Below are positions 1 to 11,871 of a stretch of DNA of 64,000 nt, in pieces (the first letter of the stretch is position 1; every line of letters begins with the position of its first letter). Location of the stretch: positions 19,468,001 to 19,532,000 of the forward strand of contig JBITNC010000002.1 of the NCBI GenBank assembly GCA_050084985.1, given 5' to 3'. A program made the position numbers and the translations under genes. The DNA is from Nageia nagi (lineage: Eukaryota; Pinophyta). Under the pieces are notes generated by a model. The model saw only the letters and a program-made list of their open reading frames with translations, was not told the DNA's origin and did no database searches.

Positions 1-11
1 TTTCGAAATGA

Positions 12-533
12 TAATTAGGGTTGATAAAAAATTAATAAAAAATAAAATATTCATGCAAAAATTATCCTCCATAATATTTAATGTATTAGGTATCTTTAAC
101 CAAAAGGATTTAAAAAATATATATTTTTATTTAGGTCCAATTATGCTTACCAGACACAATGAGGTATGGTTTTAAAATTGTATTTTTTAAACAGTGTGTT
201 TTGTATTTGTTTAATAAATTTTTAGTTTTTTAGAATTGTGAAAAAAAATATATATGCACAATATTCTTACAATTGTTCACAAGTGAAAAAAAATTAAAAA
301 TGATAAGCTTAGATCAAATTATGCTTATTGAATGAGCAATTTTTGAAATAAAAATTAGGGCCAATAAAAAATAAAATATTCTTGAAAAACTTACAAAACA
401 ATATCCTCCACAATATTTAGTGTCTTAGGTAACTTTATCCAAAAGGATTTAAAAACATTTTAATTTAGGTTCAATTATGCTTGCTGGACACAATGGGGTA
501 TTGTCCTAAAATTATATTTTTTAAATAGTGGCT
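12..533. repeat. Direct duplication, two ~185-bp AT-rich copies
   Basis: The block at about 12-197 recurs at about 351-533. Both copies share, in order, a run of AATAAAAAATAAAATATTC, a TATCCTCCA(T/C)AATATTTA stretch, CCAAAAGGATTTAAAAA, and (C/T)CAATTATGCTT followed by GGACACAATG. The offset is about 338 bp, so this is a tandem duplication or two copies of a dispersed repeat. No coding content is seen. It could be the edge of a longer repeat that starts left of the window. Confidence 0.75.
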
Positions 534-630
534 TTTAAGCATGCCTATCAAATATTTATTTCTACCATATGGGTATTAGAATAAATTACATATTTGAAAA
601 CTAGTATTTGAGAACTACATTTTTACTTAA

Positions 631-2589
631 GTGATCTTTTTCAAGAGTTGTACTATACATGCTTCAAATTTTAAGATCAAGTATGACCAAATCTAAGAAA
701 TCAAGGAAAACACTTCCACCTTTTTTTTACAAGTGGGACTCATGTTCTTACACTTTCCCTAAGAGCATTTGGAAAGCATGGGAAAGTGTCAAACCATGGC
801 TCCACTGGCATAGTAACAATCAATGCCAATGTATCTCTCTTTCTTCCCTTAATGTCTGGTGGTCTTCTATTATCAAGTTATAGAATCAAACTCTTGCTTC
901 CATTCAATGGATTTGAGCTAAGTTGTTCTTCAAAAAAGGGATTGCCTCCCTCTTTGATATTTTTAATCATTCCTCTAAAGGTTGGATCCCCTAGGAGTAC
1001 TTCAAACTCATATTTTCTTTAAAATTTAAGGATAAGGATACATACAAAATAATGCTCAATTGCAATCTATTTTTGTTATGGCCTAAGCTTGGACAACATT
1101 TGCAATGCCCATGATGGAAAAAATGGAAATGGATCAAGGATACTCCAATTTTTAATTATAATACTAAGATGGATTACAATTGTATTTATCCCAATCTTCC
1201 AATAGTTCCCAAGCTTAATGAGCATCCCCTCCACTATCTCTAAGTGGAGTGCTTGATTCAAGATTCTATGGGCCAGCTATATTAAACCTAAGCAAACTTA
1301 TTTTGCATGGAGTTTGATTGGCTACAATCTACCTGTAAGAAATAGGATTACATACTTGGGGGTTGTTAACCCTTTATGATCATTATATAACTCTAAAGAG
1401 TCAGTTATGCATTTGGTTTGGCATTATGGTAAAGCTAAAAAGGCATGGAATTAGATGAATTCCTTTTTACAACCACTTTCATAACAACTTCTTTCCTAGA
1501 TTCACAATCTCCTTAAAGATCCACCATATTTTTCCATTCTTTTAGAATATTTTTGGAATATTTTTGAAATTAGAATTATGTTCCATTTATGGAAATATCA
1601 AAATGCAGTTATTTTTTCTAGGAAAGTTCCTTATGTAGATTTTTCTTTGGCTAACAAGCTCACCATTTTCTATGACATTTGGTTTCAAATTACTGATCAA
1701 GTTAACAAGGTCACCCTGGAAGTTAGCCATTTGTAAGAGTTAACTATTCATGGGGGAAATGCTCCTTACTTAGTGATTTGAGTCACTCCCTTCCTATTTT
1801 TTTAGAGCATTCATAGTCTAAGTAGCACCATCTACCTCCCCTACAAGAATGAGAATAGTGTTATGCTCACATATCTCACCCTCTACCTTAAGATGCTTGG
1901 AACCCTACACCAACTACTAGGTGGAGTAACCAAGGATAGGAATCTCATCCCAACTTTCCTCGATAGTATGGCTAGGGTGGCAATACAAGCTCCTCCCATC
2001 AAGTTACATGTTGGGGTGGCTAGTCTAAAGGTGATAGTGATGGTTGGCCAAATCCAATAACTTCAACAATTAATAAAGAGGACACAACATATGTGTGGGT
2101 GGCATAATCATTTAATATTGATCACATGCTAGGTGTCTCTATGTGGCATGACATCTACAAAACATTAGAGAACACACACTAGTTACAGATTCCTTTCAAA
2201 GTGTTAAAGCATAATGAGAACATAGAGAATGTTGAGGCTATTAATGAGCCTACCATTTTGGTGCTAGCCAATGTGCAAGCTTCTATTATGCCTCCTTCCA
2301 ATAGCCTCCCTTCTGTTGATGAAGTGTAATGCATTCATGCCTGATCTTATTAGTGGTGAAGTTGGTATACTTATTGTAATGTTTTAAAGTAGTTTTAGGT
2401 GAGGTTGTTTGTTGCCACATGGTTGGTAGGTGGTTTTATTTTGGTTGTTTCCTTCCTACTGATATTTTATTTGAACTATTACATTTTTGTTTATAGTGCT
2501 AAGTGCCTAAGGTGTGATTACATCCACCCAATCCCATTTGTATGATATAGTTTTTCTATTAATATAAGTTTTATCATTCAAAAAAAAAG
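631..2589 (+). mobile_element. 5'-truncated LINE (L1-type) insertion
   Basis: The block has the C-terminal part of a LINE ORF2 (zf-RVT-like region at about 1264-1380) followed by a 3' UTR and a run of nine A at 2580-2588. A candidate target-site duplication, ATTTTTACTT(A/G)A, lies just upstream (619-630) and just after the tail (2598-2609), matching at 11 of 12 positions. Endonuclease and RT domains are absent, as expected for a 5'-truncated copy. AT-rich flanks make the duplication uncertain; the poly(A) and the zf-RVT-like stretch are the firmer evidence. Confidence 0.6.
740..1740 (+). pseudogene. LINE ORF2 C-terminal fragment (zf-RVT-like)
   Basis: In an intact plant L1 element this region follows the reverse transcriptase and ends the ORF2 protein, which nicks DNA and copies the element RNA. 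Here the frame is broken by several stops and shifts. The clearest piece is at about 1264-1377, reading WASYIKPKQTYFAWSLIGY and then NLPVRNRITYLG. This fits the zf-RVT pattern of an aromatic/Trp core followed by a LPxRxRL motif. Upstream, around 745-880, the pattern WKAWESVKPWLHWHSNNQCQ continuing to WWSSIIK also looks like plant LINE ORF2. Downstream, around 1590-1700, are weak traces ending in a TIFYDIWFQIT-like string. No catalytic residues remain, so this copy is dead. Family recognition is from pattern only. Confidence 0.55.
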
Positions 2590-5500
2590 TTAGATTTATT
2601 TTTACTTGAATATTATTATTATTATTATTTATTTTGAATTATTGCTGACTTGTAAAAGAGTTGAAGATAATAAAATTGTAATATAATTTTGAGATGTTAA
2701 TAATATAGATGATTATAGTCTTGAATTTATTATGGAGTATCCATCTTTGATCAATTTTAAATTATTTTAACATTTTACAATTAAACATATTAATATAATA
2801 AAAAATATCTAGTTATTAGTGTTGGTGATTTAGGGATCAATATTTGTGTGTACGTTATAATGTGGATTTAATGAGTTAAGTAATTTGAGTAACTTATGGA
2901 GACTAAAACAAATGAATACAACATTCAAAGGTCATTATTTCATGAATAAAATTGTTGATTAATGTTGTTCATAAGTTGTTATGAAATGTGGATATTTTTG
3001 CATAAGACTTTTTATATTCCTAGAAATTATATTATTAGAACAATTTGATTAGTATTTCCTAGCAGTTCCTAAACACCTACTGGCTCCTATTCCTTTCATA
3101 AGGGATCCAATACAACCAGTAGAATGATACAATGTATAAAAAACTACATGGTGTGCTTATTATATAGCATACCTTTTCAGGCACTTTTTTTTTACAAATA
3201 CATATTATTATAAAATAAAATCTTTATTATATTTAGTTATTAGATTACCTTGTTCCTAGTGATAACTTTTTCTTTTATTAATTGTAGGAAGTAAAGAATA
3301 TTTACTTTTATGTTTTTTATAGACATTTATAAGGATTCATGGGGGTCATATTTTCATGTTATATTGATAATCTTATTATAAAATTAGGGTCACAAAGGAT
3401 TCATAGAAATATTATTTTATTATTTATAATGTTAATGTGCATTCAATATGAAAAATAATTTATGATAACCTCCTTATCATGTTATATTAACAATTCTTGA
3501 TTTCATAATAAGAATCAACAATGATTTATGATAATCATCATGTTATTCTATGTTGATAATGTTTATTTTCACACAAGGGACCAACAATGATTCATAGTGA
3601 TCTTATTGCTATGTTATGTTCATAATGTTTGTTGTTCATATTAAGTACCAGTAATGATTCATAATAACTTTTTTTATGCCATGTCATGTTTAAAATAAGA
3701 ACCTACAACAATTCATGAAAACCCCTTTATGATGTTAATGCATGTTACTATTTATAAACATATGTAAAACCTTTTCTTTATTTTTAATATTCATTTTTCT
3801 TTGAAAATGATTTTATTCATAATTTCTAAATTTATTCTCAATAGTAGATTGCTTATATCAATGAAGATTTTTCTTATTCAAAGTGATGAACATGAATTCT
3901 TATACCCAACAAAATAGTTTTATGTGATTTCACTTTTTTTGTTATTAAACTTTGCTATTTCTACTAGTCTAATCAAATCCATACAAATATGCAATCTCTC
4001 TCTTTATATATATATGTATATGTGTGTCCATTTTCTATATTTGTTGGTTAGTACTCATTTTTTATATATATGCATATGTGTGTACATCACAATCATTGTT
4101 ACCATATCTAACAAAGAAAACATTGAATATCATATATGATATTGCTACACTATTTATTGTTATCATTGTTACCCTTTAATTATTATTATCATCTACCAAT
4201 GTTAACTACGCTACTCTAGCATCACACAATACTATAAGCCCAATTGACATGAAGGTAAACCATCACCTATAATAAAGTATAAATAAGCTCATTACTGCTA
4301 TAATCCATCTTATAATTGATCAACCATCATAATTTGTATATATAATATTTGCTATTGTAACGTGATAATTTACCACTAAATGAGTCATAATATATTATAT
4401 CAATGAATCACATGATTATTCTCATGGTAACAATGATGGAATGATTGGGAGATCCTTTTCAAGGTAATAATTATCATTTAATTTATAATAGACCTTGGCA
4501 TGCTTAAGGATGATTTTCTATAGGTCATTTTTTTAAAAATGTTTATTAGATTGGGGAAATTGGCCAATTTGTTACACTTTTAGATGCCTATTCATGGGTT
4601 TGAATCTTGTTTATTACTTTCACTATAGCCTCTCATATATCAAGTCATTAAATTATTTCTTTTGTTTCCCTGGCCTAGCCACTTGCTAAGCCATTGGATA
4701 TCCATACCCAAACTAGATTTCTTCACAAATAGGTTAAGGCCCATGGGTTATGATTTCCTATAAGTTATGTTGTAGCTCTTGTTCTTCTTGCATTATCTAC
4801 ATTGTGAAGAATTATGACAAGTATTTGCATTTGGAATGAGATGACTACTTATGGAATAGATTCTTCATGCATTTTATTAAGTTTTCTTATCTTATTATTC
4901 TAGTTAAAAAATAGTTTTCCTTAAGGTTCATAGAAAAATATATCAAATTTTATGACCATTGTTTACCTAATACTACACTTTCTCCACTTATATCCATGAA
5001 ATATATAATTATTAATATAGTTTAATCACCTATAACTTATTTAGTACCATGAAACTTAGTTTTAAATTATGCATTCTCTCCATTGACTATGAGCATACTG
5101 AATTTTTTCATGGGATGCATAAAGAAATTTAACCTTTTGGCCATTGAACTATTGATAAAAGTTTGTATGCTACCATTATCAATAAGGATAACTACCTTCT
5201 ATTTATTAGTGCAACTATATACTATTAGTATCTATGATAATGATACTCCAACCAATGCAAAAACTAAAATCATTATTATATCCTCATCTATTATTGATTT
5301 TTCTAGCTCCAAATCATTTTATTTAAATATATGTACCATAGGGAAGTTGTATCCATTTCTCTATTTTTTTATTACATATAAAATAGAAACCCTTTGATAT
5401 ATTATCATTAAGTTTGGTTCTTAATCTTTAAATAGTTTTCTTGTAGATATTAAAAATTAATTTATTTTAATTAAACTAAGTATATCATAGATATTTAAAA

Positions 5501-6055
5501 CTAACCATATAAGCTATTTTTTAATAAATATCTAACAAAAAATTAAGAAAAATACTATGGAATGAACATATATAAATAATAATGAGAATAATAATCTAGG
5601 GTATAACATATGTAGAACTTATGGAAGGAAATATCTACACTATTGGGTCAAACCTAAGACCTATGAGAGAGAGATAAAAGAGATTTACTTATCACATTAC
5701 CTAGAAAACCAATTATATGTTATGATATGAGCTTGTTAGAGTTGTAGTACCTTGGTATCTAAAGTTAGAAAGTGATAGGGAAAGATAGCTTATAAGTAAA
5801 AATTAGATAGTTATATTATTCTAGAGTTCATCACATACAAATTTCATTTATATGATTTTATTGAATCTAATTATACTAATTTTGTAGCATGGATGCTCCT
5901 AAATGTTTATTTTTAGGGTATCAATGTTGATCATTTAATTGAATCCACTTATAAAATTAAATATGCATGTGCAAAGCTATTGGTAAAATACTTAGAAAAA
6001 TATAAATCAAACACACATAAAATAATGCAAGATATTTATCTTGGTTCCTCTTAGT
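2590..6055. other. Non-coding AT-rich stretch
   Basis: No convincing coding region is seen on either strand. It contains a short ATT microsatellite at about 2612-2632, a degenerate tandem repeat at about 3335-3750, and TATATG/TGTG low-complexity DNA at about 4000-4085. The right end (roughly the last 200 bp) may be the outer part of the LTR of element A2, separated from the rest of that LTR by the insertion of element A. A TGGTATCTAAAG word at 5753-5764 resembles an initiator-Met primer-binding site, but no element could be built around it. Confidence 0.5.
3335..3750. repeat. Degenerate ~55-70 bp tandem repeat
   Basis: About seven diverged units follow one another. Each starts near GATT(C/T)AT(A/G) and continues with a TTATCATGTTAT-like stretch, a TTGATAATGTTT-like stretch and an AA(G/C)(A/G)(A/C)CC(A/T)ACAA end. 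Unit starts are near 3342, 3399, 3460, 3529, 3588, 3655 and 3709. Unit lengths vary from about 55 to 70 bp, so this is an old minisatellite. No function is apparent. Confidence 0.6.
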
Positions 6056-6060
6056 GTAAG

Positions 6061-6703
6061 TGTATATGCCTCAAAATGAACCTTTATGTATTTAATAAAT
6101 TATTTTATTCCCTTGACAATATATTATTTAAAAAAGAGATTTAAGATGTATAAAAGAGGTATAGGTAGTGTATTTGACCCTATGAAATGTACAAGGGGTC
6201 AAAATATCAAAGTCATGTAAACTTGTATCATATATAAAAGCATCATTTCATGGCCTATAAAATCATGAGCGGATCATGGGAAAATAATCATTTCAAGTTA
6301 ATATAAGGATTATCAATTGAATATCATTTGAAGGATTACAACTTGCTTTGTCTATCTATATTGCACGTATATTATTCTATAAGTTTGCATGTATGTTCAT
6401 CATTTGGTTATTTGCTAGTTTGTTGATTGCTATATTCTTGTTTGCATTTGTAATTTTGTTCACCTTATGACACTGATTGTATGCTAATTCTAAGGCATCG
6501 ATAGCATGCTTGTTCATGAATGTATACTCTATATTTTATGCATTTTATGACTAATATAATGAATATAGAATCTAAGTAAACATTACTACATTCTTGTTAC
6601 ATGTTATTGCCATATTTCTCATATATATGTCAACATTTACAAAGTAAAGCAATAGTGCATTAATAAAACCCATTTGCATTAATCACATTATTTAGCATCT
6701 ACA
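6061..6703 (+). repeat. Element A 5' LTR
   Basis: It starts TGTATATGCC and ends TTAGCATCTACA. It aligns along its whole length with 11872-12515, with many scattered differences that point to an old insertion. The terminal TGTA(T/G)A(T/C) differs from the other LTR by transitions or single changes. A TATA box lies about 170 bp in. Confidence 0.93.
6231..6238 (+). promoter_or_regulatory. TATA box, element A 5' LTR
   Basis: TATATAAA lies in a conserved block (CTTGTATCATATATAAA) that is also present in the other LTR at 12043-12050. Its place in the LTR fits the U3 promoter of the element. Activity is inferred. Confidence 0.55.
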
Positions 6704-6706
6704 TTT

Positions 6707-6718
6707 TGGTGAAATTGA
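6707..6718 (+). other. Element A primer-binding site
   Basis: TGGTGAAATTGA begins 3 bp after the 5' LTR. Element C has the closely matching TGGTGAACTTGA at the same place. A site starting TGG next to the LTR should pair with the CCA end of a host tRNA; I cannot name the tRNA. Confidence 0.55.
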
Positions 6719-6825
6719 ATGTTTAATTTGTCTTGATCTAGAGGCAAGATCATGCTAACCCTTTTTATAAAGATTAGGGTGCCAACATTGTACATTTCTA
6801 TCTTTAGGATGCTAGTGGCATTAAG

Positions 6826-7990
6826 ATGGATCAACTAATAGCCATGCTTCAAGATTTAAACATGAGTATTCTAGACTTGTGAAGGGAGATTACTGCAAAT
6901 AATAATCCAAGTTCCAAGTCAACTAATCCAAGAGGTTCATCCAATACCTCCCCACCATCTAATCCTAATGACTATGATAGCATTTTCATTTCACCCTTGA
7001 TGGATGAAATTCATAATTTTCCCCTACCACCCAATCATAATACCCCCAAGTTTGAGGTGTTCAATGGTGAACAAGATCCTAAGCAACATCTCATTAGCTT
7101 TCAAGAAGAGTACTTGTTAAAATTGGGTTCAGATGAGAGGTTAATAGCTAAATTCTTTCCAAGGAGTTTGAAGGTGATGCTACTCAGTGATTTTACTCTC
7201 TACTTGGTAAGTTTATTGATTCCTTTAAAACCTTATTTTGAAAATTTATGGGTTAATACAAGCATAATATTAAAGAATAAGACAATATATCAAAATTATA
7301 ATGCACTTCATTAAGGAAGCAATGAAACCATAGAGAAGTATGTATTATGCTTCAAAAAGGTATGTCAAACTGCTCAAGTTAAACTAGATGAATTTGAAAT
7401 TTGTGGTATATTTCATGAATCTATTATTTCTATACTTCAATTACATGCTCCTAATGCGAAGGATGTTGGTTTGAGTATTCTAGTTCAATAATTGGTGCAA
7501 AAAAGAAAAAGTTTTATTATCTATAGGAGAGCTTAAATATACATATACACTTTTTTCAAAGATAATAAGAAACCTTACACCAAGAGAGAGGAGAAACTAG
7601 TTAATATGGTGGATAGACCCAAGACTCCTCCAAAAACACAAAGTTCTACTTCCTCAAAGGATATCAACTACACATTTCTAATTCAACCAAGAATTATTTT
7701 GAGGGACTTAATAAAGAAATACCTCCTACAACTGCTTGAAAAAGTTGATGATGATACCCCTTTGGGACACTTTGAGGTATATTATGCTTACCATCAATGA
7801 AAAGGGCATGTTACAAACTTTTGCAAAATATTAGAAACAACTATCATAGCCCTTATAGAACAAGGAAGGTACAAGATTGATGAACATATTACTAAACAAG
7901 GAGATGCCATCAATATGGTCATAGTAGTCAAAGAGGTGTGTGCTAACTTGTGAAGAGGATGTACCCACAATATTCTAAATCCTATCACCA
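6826..7990 (+). pseudogene. gag: Element A gag pseudogene
   Basis: Gag builds the particle that packages element RNA. The reading frame opens at ATG 6826 (MDQLIAMLQDL) and meets a stop within 20 codons. The Retrotrans_gag core is clear at about 7050-7200, with FEVFNGEQDPKQHLISFQEE, and the frame then shifts. Further gag-like text runs at about 7320-7490. A nucleic-acid-binding knuckle of the CX2HX4HX4C type sits near 7783-7828, with the first Cys changed to Tyr and a stop inside. The same knuckle type is found in the gags of C and E. At least four stops or shifts make it inactive. Confidence 0.75.
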
Positions 7991-8157
7991 CCAAAAAAGT
8001 AAGTGTCCCACTTGATTCTAAAGTTTATAGTATGATTGATCAATTAAAAAATACACTAGCGAAGATTAGCTTGTATGATCTCATTTCTACTTTTTAGGCT
8101 CATAGGGATATTTTATATGCTTTATTCAAGAATGAAAGTATCCCTACTAGCATTTTA

Positions 8158-8743
8158 GTGGCTACATTTTCTAAGAAACTCCAAACCATTAGGGAAAGTG
8201 ACATTATCTCCTTTTACAAATCTGAAATACTCAACCAAGAACTACTAGATGAGTGTTTAGCCTTGTATATTACCTCTTTGGTAGATGACTGGGAAGTCAA
8301 AAGGATGATGGTAGATAATGGTTTAGCTATGAATGTATGTTCTAAGCATTTTTTTGACTCAATTACAAGAAAAAGGTATAACCATGCCCCCATTAGAAGA
8401 AGCTACTTTCAAAATTAGAGCCTATGATAGTTCTTCCAAGAAACCACTAGGCATAGCTACCATCATTATTACCATAGGAGTTAGAACTATTCTAGCCAAG
8501 TTTCAAGTAGTTGATTCCAAGTTATCTTATAACATGCTTTTAGGAAGACCTTGGATCCATGATATGGAAGTTATCCCTTCTACACTACGTAGTAGACTAA
8601 AATTTGAATTCCAAGGAGAAGTACACACAACTTTAGCTGAACCTAAGCCTTATGCACTATGTAATGTTGTTGACTTTGAGGAGATGGCCTTGGTTCCACC
8701 ACTTTTTGAAATAGAATTCTTGTATGATCCCACACCAGGGTAA
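8158..8743 (+). pseudogene. Element A retropepsin region
   Basis: This is the aspartic protease that cuts the gag-pol polyprotein. Two overlapping frames (8158-8418 and 8333-8743) carry it, so there is one frameshift. The active-site region reads VDNGLAMNVCS at about 8311-8343, where retropepsins have D-[ST]-G; here an Asn replaces the usual Ser/Thr. Downstream is IRAYDSSSKKPLG and then YNMLLGRPWIHDM, the flap-to-C-terminal pattern (LLGRPW) shared by plant gypsy proteases and seen again in E as NILLGRPWIREM. Probably inactive. Confidence 0.8.
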
Positions 8744-9390
8744 AATACATATAAATGAGTGCAAATCATGAAAATAGGTATGGGAACTTACAAAATAGAT
8801 GATACAGACTTATTTACATCCATTAAAGACTTAGTATGGCCTCAAATATTGGTTATTGCAGGCTACCAGTGGCTTACTATTCTACATATAAGGTGCTAAC
8901 ATCATATGGATGGTTACATAAATGGCCCTTCCATCTCTGTTCAATCTAACATAAGGAACCAATCTTCTATAGATGATGTCCTTGTATCTTTCAAATTAGG
9001 TAAGATCCTTCCTTATGCTTATATTCAAAAGTATATGGTTAATAATTACAAGTACAAGGGATAAGGTTTAGGCAAAACTGAGCAATGTATGTTTGATTTT
9101 TTTATTTATCCTAAAACATAGCCTACTAAGTTAGGTCTAGATAGTGATAGACATGTCAAACAAAAATGGGGTCCCATACAATTTTTTAAAACATCTAATG
9201 TGATAGAATTATTTGATGAAATTAATGAAGATATATGGGTTGATCATAGCTTACCACTTGCCTTTGATTGTTTTAGTACTAATGATGATTTGCTTGAATA
9301 CTTGGGGGTACATTTAAAATTGCCCAAGTCTAATGAAAAATATCATGCCTCTTATATGCTTCATAAGTATGCTTACTTTGGCCAATAGGT
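8744..9390 (+). pseudogene. Element A linker with G-patch-like motif; RT missing
   Basis: Between protease and RT this lineage has a linker that ends in a glycine-rich G-patch-like stretch. Here it reads YKYKG, a stop, then GLGKTEQ at about 9049-9085. Element E has QGQGLGRYE at the matching place. After it comes IELFDEINEDIWVDHSLPL and about 60 more residues (9200-9388), but no RT motif: no LPxPxIDxL block, no Y[VL]DD. The next recognisable part is the integrase, so a deletion has removed RT and RNase H. Element E still has both. Confidence 0.65.
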
Positions 9391-9394
9391 CAAT

Positions 9395-10665
9395 TTTCAT
9401 GATGTCTTACAGGTTCAACCCTTAGAAGAAGATGAGATTGCTAATCCTAATAGATATAATAAGAATGATAGATTAAGATTAAAGAGAAATGATATAAAAT
9501 ATGTTATTATTGGTGATGTTTTATATAGAATATCCTTTGATGGTGCCTTGTTAAGATGTTTAACACAAGATGAGATTGCTACTACTTTAGAGCAAGCTCA
9601 TGATGGATTATGTGGTGGCCATTTTCATGCCAAAGCTCTCTATAAAAAGATCTTGAGAATAGGGTACTATTGGACCACTATAAAAGAGGATTTTCAAACT
9701 CATGTGAAAGTATGTGTACAATTCCAAAAGCATGCAAACTTAGAAAAATAGCCCACTTAATAACTCAATTCCATGATTTTTCCATGGCCCTTTGCTACTT
9801 GGGGCATAGATTTGATTGGTATGATTAATCCTCATTCTAGAGAAGGACATAAATTTATCATCATAGCTACAACATATACTACCAAGTGGGTAAAATTCAT
9901 CCCCATGAATTCAGTTGTACAAGACCAGATTATTGCATTCCTTACAAAAAACATTATCACTAGATTTGGTGTGCCACAAAGGTTGATCATGGATAATGGT
10001 ATAAATTTCAAGGGCAAGGATATGTAGGCATATTGTAAAAGGTTTCAAATCACACAAAAATTTTCTTTAGTTTGCTACCCTCAAGGAAATCATCAAGCTA
10101 AAGCAAAAAATAAGAAACTTAAGAGTATTCTTACTAAAACATGGGATAAGTATAAAATAGATTAGCATGAGAAATTACCATATGCACTATGGGCCTATAG
10201 AACTAGTGTTTGAATAGCCATTGGGGCAACCTCCTTTTCATTGGTATATGGAGATGAATCCATTGTCCCACTTAAGTTAGATATTCCTTCACTTAGGATC
10301 TCTTTATAGGGTGATGTCCCAAATGAGGATGCAAGAAAAGCAAGATTACAATAGTTGGAGATGTTAGATGAAAAAAGAATTAGAGCCATTGAACATCAAA
10401 AGGTATACCATGCTAAACTTAAGATAGCATTTGGCAAGAAGATAAAAGCTAAAGAGTTCAAAATAGGGGACCTAGTCTTAAAAGAGAATATCAATAAAAT
10501 AGCAACAAATGAGGAGGCAAAAGGTAAATTTGAACCCAATTGGTTGGACCCATATGTTGTTGTTGATGTAACATGATCAGGAGCATATAGGTTATCAACT
10601 TTCAATGGTAAGGAGGAACCAAAAACCTTCAATGCCATTCATCTCAAGTATTTTTACACTTGAAA
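9395..10665 (+). pseudogene. Element A integrase pseudogene
   Basis: Integrase inserts the cDNA into host DNA. In order: a leader ending IIGDVLYRISFDGALLRCL, the H2C2 zinc domain (HDGLCGGHFHAKALY then YYWTTIKEDF, CVQFQKH), and the catalytic core. Core Asp 1 is in WGIDLIGMI (about 9800) and Asp 2 in LIMDNGINFKG (about 9985). The expected Glu of the third motif is a Lys (HQAKAKNKK, about 10096), so the DDE triad is broken. The C-terminal part runs to IHLKYFYT near 10661 with KEFKIGDLVLKENI at about 10450. About six in-frame stops. Layout and wording match the integrase of E. Confidence 0.85.
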
Positions 10666-10833
10666 AGCATAGCTCTATGTCCCTATAAAATAATTCATAT
10701 CAAATGTAGGGGCACAACCTCTTTTTGTTTTCTATACAGATCTAAGAAGAACATAGCACTAATGGAATGCTTGAATATCAACATGATATTAATGATGTGC
10801 AAAAAAAAACTTAACAATTTAATGTCTTCATAT

Positions 10834-11335
10834 CATGAACATAAAAATGCATGATCACTGATGGCCAACGAAATGGCTAGTGAGAGTTCCCTCACTTAAA
10901 AGTAAACTAGTGAAACAATTGTTAGCAAGTTGTTAATATTGGCTCATCATCAATGGATGATACAAATTACTATGTATCCACATGGTTCTTTTCTTTGAAC
11001 CCATGTAAAGCATACTATATTCAGATCATGGACATAAAAGTGCATGATTATCAATGGCCAATGAAATGGCTAGTGAGAGTTCCCTCACTTAAAAGTAAAC
11101 TAACAATACAACTGTTAGCAATTTGTTGACATTGGATCATCTCCAATGGATGATACATTTTGCTATGTATCCATATGGTTTTTGCTTTGAACCCATATAA
11201 ATCATACTATATTCTAATCATAGACATACAAATGTATGATTGCTGATGGCCATTGATACGGCTAGTGAGAGTTCACTCAAGAGATAAATCAATGATGTAG
11301 CCATAAGTAATATAGTTGAAATTATATCATCTTTG
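10834..11335. repeat. ~192-bp tandem repeat, 2.6 copies
   Basis: Units start at 10834, 11027 and 11219 (spacings 193 and 192), each with CAT(G/A)(A/G)ACATA then a GGCTAGTGAGAGTT core. The second and third units are diverged and the third is partial. It lies in the 3' untranslated part of element A, after the integrase. Confidence 0.85.
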
Positions 11336-11390
11336 ATAGACAATGCAACTTACTCTACATAAATTCTATGATTTTATAACTAAAATATCA

Positions 11391-11850
11391 TTATAGGTTC
11401 TCAACTCCAGTAAGAAACATAGCCAAAAATAGGGTGCTAGCATCATGCTCACTATCTTTTAGGCTACCATAAACGTACATTTCATTACCATTTCCACTCA
11501 TCCAAACCATCACCTCTCTACTTTGCACATTAGTTTTTTGAGTATATAACATAATTAAACTACCAAATTCATGATTAAAATAGTATAAAGTAGGTACATC
11601 ATATCTTCCATCTCCAACCTTGGATATAGATTTTTATAGTCATCCAAATATCATCAAAACAATATCCTGAAGATAGCTACTTTAGTAGCTTTTTCCTTAG
11701 CTACTCCACATAAGGATATTTCCTAGGGCACATAAGTCAAAAGGGGGTTAGCATAGGGACCCTCATCATCATTTAATCAACATCAACAAAAGGATACAAA
11801 AATTTTCTTCTATACTTCTTCTTTAGACATGTAATTTCATTACTTCAATC
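11391..11850 (-). pseudogene. Antisense ORF relic in element A
   Basis: On the strand opposite to gag-pol, an 80-codon stop-free frame runs from 11633 down to a TAA at 11391-11393. It contains YDVPTLYYFNHEFGSLIMLY, then REVMVWMSGNGNEMYVYGSL and LFLAMFLTG, which has a protein-like make-up. In another frame the upstream part (11640-11850) also looks protein-like, with KKKYRRKFLYPFVDVD near 11790-11835, implying an older protein of perhaps 150 residues with frameshifts. I do not recognise it. It is not obviously the PMD protein, but it sits where C and E carry their antisense PMD gene. A frame this long is not rare by chance in such AT-rich DNA. Confidence 0.35.
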
Positions 11851-11858
11851 ACACATAC

Positions 11859-11871
11859 AAAGAGGGGAAAA
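11859..11871 (+). other. Element A polypurine tract
   Basis: AAAGAGGGGAAAA (allowing one base either side) abuts the 3' LTR start TGTAGACAC. It is the second-strand primer of LTR elements. C has AATAGGGGCAAAA and E has AAAAAGGGGCAAAA at the same place. Confidence 0.8.

Noticed and set aside
3924-4139. 71-codon ORF rich in Ile, Leu and Tyr
   Set aside because: It is a translation of TATATG/TGTG low-complexity DNA with no domain pattern.
5083-5397. 104-codon ORF
   Set aside because: Composition follows the AT-rich background, no motif, no related copy in the window; frames this long occur by chance here.
5753-5764. TGGTATCTAAAG, a possible iMet primer-binding site on the plus strand
   Set aside because: No LTR end or coding region fits around it; may be chance or part of a lost element.
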